Shown piece after piece: positions 22,607-24,180 of a stretch of DNA of 24,180 nt; the stretch's first letter is position 1, and each line of letters starts with the position of its first letter. The stretch is from a virus: IMG/VR virus record IMGVR_UViG_3300002835_001067, positions 1 to 24,180 of that record; one strand, written 5' to 3'. A model generated the notes under the pieces. It searched no databases. It saw only the letters and a list, made by a program, of their open reading frames with translations, and had not been told where the DNA came from. A program made the position numbers and the translations under genes.

Positions 22607-23743
22607 TCACGCCTCCATGCGAACGGTTACGCCATACGGCGCGGTAATGTTACTGGTGATAGCGAACAGCGTCGGGCACTCAAGCGGCGCACCCCAATCG
22701 CTAACATACCCATCGGTCAGCGCGATGACGCACTCCGGCATAAGGTTATTGCCGTGAATGTATTTGCCTACACACCTGAAGCTGGTGCCGCCCCTGCCTA
22801 CGGGAATAAGGGCAGAGGCAAGCCCGGTGTAGTCACCCTCGAACTCTTGCACCCCGCATACCGTGGCATCCCACCATAGTAAGGTCAGCTTGCTAGGCGC
22901 CATCGTGTCACAGATGGACACAAGCTCAGATGCGAACTCAGATAGCTCACGCTCCCGGATAGACCCCGAAGTGTCGATCGCCACGATGAGCTCACCCATA
23001 GATTCGGAATACATACTTGGCATATACACGCCTTGATGCAAGTGCCTACGGTTAGGGCGCCGCCATGTAGAAGCGTCTCGCCCGTTGGTGACGCTCGTCA
23101 CGAAGTCGCGCAGTGCCTCACGCCAATTAACCTTGGGTTCTAGCACCTCAAGCACACCACGGGGCAAGTTACCGTTGAGCTTGCCCGCTAATATCGCACC
23201 TTGCCGGGTTGCAACTTCGATCATCTTGTCACGCTCCCGTTGTTCTTCAGGCGTAACCTCTTGCCCCCATCCGTGCGCATCCATAGGCTCGGGGTTGTCA
23301 CTCGCACCCTTACCCTTACCGCGTTTTCCCAGTGCCTCGAATACTTCTTTAGTGGACATATTCCGGTACTGCGCATCAAGAAGCGCGGAGTCGATCACGC
23401 TCGCAACCGTCTCGTTGGGGTCAAGGTCAGCGATCATAAGGTTGACCACATAATCCGCCGCCATGTTAGCCCGCGTAGCATCGGTCTTGAACAGCGATGT
23501 CCACACCGTGAGCTGGCGCATCAGCTTGTGGAAGTTCTCGTGCAGTACAAGGAACGCCAGCTCGTTATCCGTAAGCTTACTAATAAACTTATCACCGTAA
23601 ACCACATTCCAGCCGTCGGTGTAGGCCGTAGGGCAGTCGCTGATCGTGACATTGCCGCACGCCACGATACCGGACATGAATGCGAATTTCTCACTCCGCA
23701 TGAGTCGGACATGGGTGCGTTGGATGCGTTGTAATGGAGTCAT
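22607..23743 (-). CDS. Metallopeptidase-like / VWA-like protein (378 aa)
   Basis: The domain order matches the DUF2201-type proteins. The N-terminal putative metallopeptidase part has AFLVLHENFHKLM with the zinc motif HENFH (H68, E69, H72). A helical linker with Lys/Gly repeats follows. The C-terminal VWA-like part has VAIDTSGSI (D257, S259, S261), GRGGTSF with T320, and ALTDGYV with D344, so the MIDAS metal site is complete. Such proteins work with MoxR-type AAA+ ATPases in assembly or disassembly of complexes. AAGGAA precedes the ATG by 6 bases. The gene heads the unit 23743-20814. Confidence 0.88.
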   Translation of the reverse strand: MTPLQRIQRTHVRLMRSEKFAFMSGIVACGNVTISDCPTAYTDGWNVVYGDKFISKLTDNELAFLVLHENFHKLMRQLTVWTSLFKTDATRANMAADYVVNLMIADLDPNETVASVIDSALLDAQYRNMSTKEVFEALGKRGKGKGASDNPEPMDAHGWGQEVTPEEQRERDKMIEVATRQGAILAGKLNGNLPRGVLEVLEPKVNWREALRDFVTSVTNGRDASTWRRPNRRHLHQGVYMPSMYSESMGELIVAIDTSGSIRERELSEFASELVSICDTMAPSKLTLLWWDATVCGVQEFEGDYTGLASALIPVGRGGTSFRCVGKYIHGNNLMPECVIALTDGYVSDWGAPLECPTLFAITSNITAPYGVTVRMEA

Positions 23744-23754
23744 GGTCTTTCCTT

Positions 23755-24093
23755 TCAGGGGTTTGAAGAAAACATCGTTGCGAATTGGCCAGCTACAGTT
23801 AGTGGGTTATCGTCCACCAGCAAGACAACTAGGCTTGGGTGTTCGATGTTCTTGCTGTAGCCGGTTCCGTAGCCGTAGCCGTAGCCGTGGCCGTGGCCGT
23901 CGCCGTTGCCGTGGCCGGTTCCGTGGCCGTCGCCGAAGCCCCTGCCGTAGCCGTAGCCGTCGCCGTTGCCGTCGCCGTTGCCGTCGCCGTAGCCGTTGCC
24001 GTTGCCGTGGCCGTCGCCGTAGTCGTCGCCGTAGTCGTCGCCGTCGCCGTAGCCGTTGCCGTAGCCGTAGCCGAAGCCATCTAGTCTACGCAT
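23755..24093 (-). CDS. Gly-rich repeat protein, copy 2 (112 aa)
   Basis: After MRRLDG the protein is almost only Gly alternating with Tyr, Asp, Asn or His (residues about 6-80), then a normal, hydrophobic end: HPSLVVLLVDDNPLTVAGQF, ATMFSSNP. The repeat is an encoded hexamer array (see repeat entry). The end matches that of the partial gene upstream. Function unknown; Gly/Tyr- or Gly/Asp-rich repeats elsewhere form flexible, adhesive or calcium-binding surfaces, which is inference only here. The ATG lies two bases after the upstream stop codon. The real start could be different because its ribosome site is weak. Confidence 0.65.
   Translation of the reverse strand: MRRLDGFGYGYGNGYGDGDDYGDDYGDGHGNGNGYGDGNGDGNGDGYGYGRGFGDGHGTGHGNGDGHGHGYGYGYGTGYSKNIEHPSLVVLLVDDNPLTVAGQFATMFSSNP
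23855..24078. repeat. Hexanucleotide array (GGCNAC)n inside the Gly-rich gene
   Basis: On the coding (-) strand the unit is GGC NAC, where N is any base, repeated over about 220 bases; on the + strand it appears as GCCGTN. Because N is the first base of the second codon, each unit encodes Gly plus Tyr, Asp, Asn or His. A few units are altered (GAC or a GGA/ACC type change). Near-perfect conservation of five of the six bases with a free sixth is unusual. Confidence 0.95.
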
Positions 24094-24095
24094 GG

Positions 24096-24180
24096 TTAGT
24101 TGCTCGATGAAAACATCGTTGCGAATTGGCCAGCTACAGTTAGCGGGTTATCGTCCACCAGCAAGACAACTAGGCTTGGG
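24096..24180 (-). CDS. Gly-rich repeat protein, copy 1, C-terminal end only
   Basis: The 28 codons visible encode PSLVVLLVDDNPLTVAGQF, ATMFSSSN and TAA at 24096-24098. The DNA of 24109-24180 is identical to 23768-23839 except for one base, with the copies 341 bases apart. The gene runs off the right edge, so whether it also has the Gly-rich repeats cannot be seen, but the tandem duplication is clear. Confidence 0.75.
   Translation of the reverse strand, partial: PSLVVLLVDDNPLTVAGQFATMFSSSN

Larger units (their letters stand above)
23768..24180. repeat. 72-bp direct repeat at the ends of two tandem genes
   Basis: Positions 23768-23839 and 24109-24180 match at 71 of 72 bases (T/C difference at 23804/24145, a silent change). 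The repeat covers the conserved C-terminal ends of the two Gly-rich genes and continues past the right edge. It marks a recent tandem duplication or ongoing homogenisation. Confidence 0.95.

Noticed and set aside
23855-24078. CRISPR array or + strand Ala-Val repeat protein
   Set aside because: The repeats are back-to-back hexamers with no spacers. The + strand frame (AVAVAV) is the complement of the Gly-rich gene and has no ribosome site in keeping with neighbours.
23755-24180. Diversity-generating retroelement target
   Set aside because: No reverse transcriptase or template repeat is seen, and variation is confined to the first base of NAC codons over a simple array, unlike adenine-specific NNC/NNY variation.

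Overview
The window looks like part of a tailed, probably podovirus-like phage genome. Coding is dense, most gene junctions overlap by 1 to 4 bases (ATGA or TAATG), a full replication module is present, and one very large virion-type polyprotein ends near the left side. The small accessory proteins containing PVAWMY, PLYTHP and REPLTDEEI are a type I associate with Burkholderiales prophages and freshwater betaproteobacterial phages. The host is therefore an inference: a betaproteobacterium.

Layout. Positions 1-4701 on the + strand hold the 3' part of a giant gene whose start lies outside the window. It has octapeptide repeats, an L,D-transpeptidase-like domain, a metallopeptidase-like motif, a long helical region and a coiled-coil end. 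It meets a long leftward operon tail to tail at about 4702-4780, where a terminator hairpin and an inverted repeat lie. Everything from 4781 to 24180 is on the - strand. Read in the direction of transcription (right to left) it holds: tandem Gly-rich repeat proteins (24180-23755); a metallopeptidase/VWA protein and a DUF3150-like protein with two unknown partners (23743-20814); small unknown genes, two of them with membrane segments (20805-19369); an AT-rich block of very small genes (19344-18307); a set of mosaic paralogs (18310-15273); and the replication and recombination module (15266-4781).

Replication genes are a zinc-ribbon protein, a VRR-NUC nuclease, a family A DNA polymerase with 3'-5' exonuclease, a Cas4/AddB-like PD-(D/E)XK nuclease with four cysteines, an HNH protein, an SNF2-type helicase, a conserved small protein, an excisionase-like HTH protein, a putative ssDNA-binding protein, a DUF3310 protein and a fused AEP primase-helicase. 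Together they could prime, unwind, coat, copy and process phage DNA. The T7-style TOPRIM primase is replaced here by an archaeo-eukaryotic-type primase fold.

No gene-free stretch exceeds 300 bases. The three largest gaps are 11217-11373 (157 b), 7797-7897 (101 b) and 4702-4780 (79 b), and each holds structure described below. I saw no tRNA, rRNA, CRISPR array, integrase or insertion sequence. Several genes were taken with starts shorter than the longest open frame because a clear Shine-Dalgarno sequence sits before an internal ATG. Three genes (9102-9272, 14582-14719, 19545-19703) are very short and were accepted from ribosome-binding sites, overlaps or protein-like sequence.
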